DNA of 64,000 bases, taken from Desulfovibrio sp. An276 (GTDB taxonomy: Bacteria; Desulfobacterota; Desulfovibrionia; Desulfovibrionales; Desulfovibrionaceae). Shown in pieces: positions 62,065-64,000 of the stretch. The position numbers and the translations under genes were made by a program. Below the pieces are notes generated by a model that ran no database searches, was not told the origin of the DNA, and saw only the letters and a program-made list of their open reading frames with translations. Where the stretch lies: contig NZ_NFJC01000002.1 of NCBI RefSeq assembly GCF_002159665.1, forward strand, positions 91,559 through 155,558, given 5' to 3'. How positions within the stretch are numbered: the stretch's first letter is position 1; every line of letters starts with the position of its first letter.

Positions 62065-63702
62065 CTAACGCTCAAGGGAGAGCCTGGCCCTTGCAAGGCA
62101 GCTCTTTCTGCAGAAGGCCACGCTCCAGTGATGGATGGTGCGGATCTCGGGATTGGCCCTGAACCTCGCGTCGTACTGGTTGTCGACAATCTGCTGCATA
62201 CCCTTGTCGAGAAGAGCGGAGAGCTCTTCTTCGGAGTCTGTGCTCTTCACCGCAATGACGGCCGCCTTGTCCAGATGCCAGACGAGGATGTGCGAGCTCC
62301 CTTCCCCTGTATCGGGATAGGAGACAGCCTGTATCTGCGTTGCATGGAAGATGGCTGTCAGAAGGCAGTGGCAGAAGGGCTCACTGAGCACGTGCAAGCC
62401 GATACCGGCAGGCAGACTGTCGGAAAGAAGCCCTGCAAAGTGTTCCGCATCCGCTTGCCAGAAAGCCTGATAGAGCTCAGTGCGCTGGGAGCCAGCAAGG
62501 CGATGGGAAAACCATTCCTTCAGGTCTTCACGAAAGATTTCCTCAACTTCCCTGTTGGGAATGGTCAGAATCTCCCTGCTTGAGCTTGGCAGGAAGGATC
62601 GCTCCATCCTCGCATTGGTCATGGTCAGATACCCCGTGAAATGGAGGATGGAACAGGCATTGTCCCGGGTGAGGTCCCAACAGTCGGGGAAGAGGTTGGT
62701 GTGGGCGGCAAGCGTGCCATCCGTCCAGCAGGGCATCAATATCACGAGGATCCGCGATAGCCTGAGCGACAAGGCGCTGCAGAAGATCGTTGCCGCCTGT
62801 ACCCAGCCAGTAGGCCTTTGGCGCAAGCTGCGGATCCCTCTTGTGATCGACAACGTAGTTCTGAACGTTCCAGGGACAGTACATTGCCTGAGTGCCCCCA
62901 AATCTGTAGCCGCCGTACCAGTCCATTACCTCTTCCCTTTTGGAGGAGAGGCCAGCTTTTGCAAGAAGAGTGTCTACTTCGTCTTGCGTAAAGCCAATGG
63001 CATCGGCGTAGTCGCTGTCGGAGACGCCGTAGTGCCTGAGACTGTCGAGGCCGCCGAAGAGGCTCTTTTTCGTTATGGGCATGACCCCTGTGAGAACGCC
63101 GAATTTGAGAGCTGCATTGGCTGCGAAGGTGTAGCCAAAAAAATCGCGCACAAAATCGGCCATCTCGTCGTAGTAGCCCCCTCGCGCGGCATTCACGACA
63201 GGGGTGTCGTATTCGTCTATGAGGACTATGACAGGACGCTTGTAGTATAGCCTGCCAGAGCCCTGCTCATGGTGCACAGAGCTTTTGCCAATTCGGATTT
63301 GCCTGCCTTTTGCTGCAGTATTGCGTTCAGGTACAGCCTGTCCTGGGGGGTCACAGCCGGATCCTCGTAGAACCTGTAGTATCCGGAAACGCATTTCAGG
63401 ATCTGGTTGCGAAACTTCGCAAACGCGTCCTCGAAGCATAGTCCGCCAACTGCCTTGAGGCTCAAGGAAATGACGGGATAGCGATTCATCCACTCTTTGC
63501 ACAGATTCGTGTTGCGAGACACGGCAAGGCCTTCGAAAAGCTCGCGGCTGTCCTTGGTAATATCGACAAACGCGGCCAGCATGGACATGAAGAGCGTTTT
63601 GCCAAAGCGGAGAGTACGGGAGGACTTTTGCCTTGCGCTTGTCTTTCCTTGTTCCGTACGCGTTCTTTTGAGACGGGCCTTGTCGCTTTTGCCCTGGCCC
63701 AT
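62065..63702 (-). pseudogene. AAA-ATPase-like / PD-(D/E)XK nuclease protein, decayed
   Basis: This is a remnant of the AAA-ATPase_like (PF09820) family, common in gut anaerobes. The Walker-type region is degraded (RTLRFGKTLFMSML, lacking the normal RPRRFGKT start). Other blocks are VIVLIDEYDTPVVNAA, the helical FFGYTFAANAALKFGVLTGV, MDWYGGYRFGGTQAMYCPWNVQ, and a C-terminal part with ILVWHLDKAAVIAVK, and HHWSVAFCRKSCLAR. These are spread over three frames: breaks lie near 63245 and 62733 (one extra base). The N-terminus is lost; the 5' boundary is uncertain. Upstream DNA to the window edge has no clear coding. Confidence 0.75.
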
Positions 63703-64000
63703 TATGGAGAGGAACAGCCTTTCCCGCAAGAGGGGAGTTTGAGTGCTCTCCGGCGAGGCCGGACAAAAAGTTGTTGACAAGGGGAAGAGGAAAACAGAAC
63801 TATCAATGCCGCCCTTTTCCAGGGCCCTGGTGTCCAGACACCAGGAAAGCACGGAAGAAGGGCTTTGCATCTCGCGAGCATTTGTCGCGCCAAACCATCT
63901 TGGGAGCAGGCGATACACGGGACTTTCGTTGCACGGATTTCCGAAAAACATGAGGGACACTTCCTCTGACAGGGTGTTTTTCGGAGCTTTCCCGGACAGC

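Noticed and set aside
1..64000. CRISPR arrays, rRNA or complete tRNA genes
   Set aside because: No regularly spaced repeat series and no cloverleaf-like sequence was recognised by eye. A tRNAscan-SE and CRISPR search would settle it.

Overview
The window reads as chromosome of a Desulfovibrionaceae-type anaerobe (Desulfovibrio, Bilophila or Mailhella-like). The evidence is protein content: a Desulfovibrio-type outer-membrane homotrimeric porin, NrfHA cytochrome c nitrite reductase with CxxCH hemes and a CWNCK active-site heme, FeoA and a FeoB-associated Cys-rich peptide, anaerobic NrdG, AdhE, NikABCDE, flavodoxin and 2,3-diaminopropionate ammonia-lyase. Most of the DNA is GC-rich. Three stretches are visibly AT-rich: 18.6-19.3 kb, the IS630 element at 27.6-29.3 kb, and small patches upstream of promoters.

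Layout. 0-3.6 kb: sbcD and sbcC on the minus strand, separated by a gene that resembles a catalytically dead IS66 transposase. 3.8-7.5 kb: a MocA/MobA-like nucleotidyltransferase, two small exported proteins (one Pro/His repeat, one ZraP/Spy-like), a DUF1848 protein and a frameshifted coiled-coil gene. 7.8-11.3 kb: dpaL and a GNAT gene on the minus strand, then a non-coding stretch with a sigma-54 promoter motif and a terminator (candidate sRNA), then a decayed MFS gene. 11.5-15.4 kb: an iron block with a FeoB-associated peptide, FeoA, a DUF6110-like peptide, a P1B-type ATPase and an HMA-like protein; the last three resemble a ferrosome (fez) cluster. 15.9-18 kb: nrfHA. 18.3-25.7 kb: a broken Rpn nuclease, ogt-tag alkylation repair with a truncated-looking ABM gene, a class I amidotransferase, a large CARF-like/AAA+/HTH protein and a Tat-exported esterase. 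25.7-29.6 kb: a divergent secreted hydrolase/LysR pair in which both genes are broken, the LysR gene by an IS630 insertion at TA. 29.8-36.9 kb: a Cys-rich-tailed protein with flavodoxin, nrdG, HU, AraC/cupin, a 1.75-kb non-coding tract with a repeated TATTGGTGCA motif, a hypothetical gene and a thioesterase.

37-43.4 kb looks like a small integrated defence island: tyrosine integrase, McrB, McrC and an HNH endonuclease, closed by a stretch resembling the 3' end of a tmRNA. 43.8-49.1 kb is a nickel/peptide ABC importer (nikABCDE). 49.1-64 kb carries a MATE pump, an AstE/AspA-type deacylase, a LysR regulator, a porin, AdhE, an AAA_21-type ATPase with a MerR regulator, a frameshifted MFS gene and a degraded AAA-ATPase/PD-(D/E)XK gene running towards the right edge.

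Shared logic: much of the window supports anaerobic metal and electron economy (iron uptake and storage, nickel import, flavodoxin, nitrite respiration, AdhE fermentation, O2-sensitive NTP reductase activation). Fur-like TGAAATTC motifs lie before three iron-related units. At least eight genes are disrupted, so the locus is either decaying or carries assembly indels. No CRISPR array, rRNA, complete tRNA or complete tmRNA was seen.
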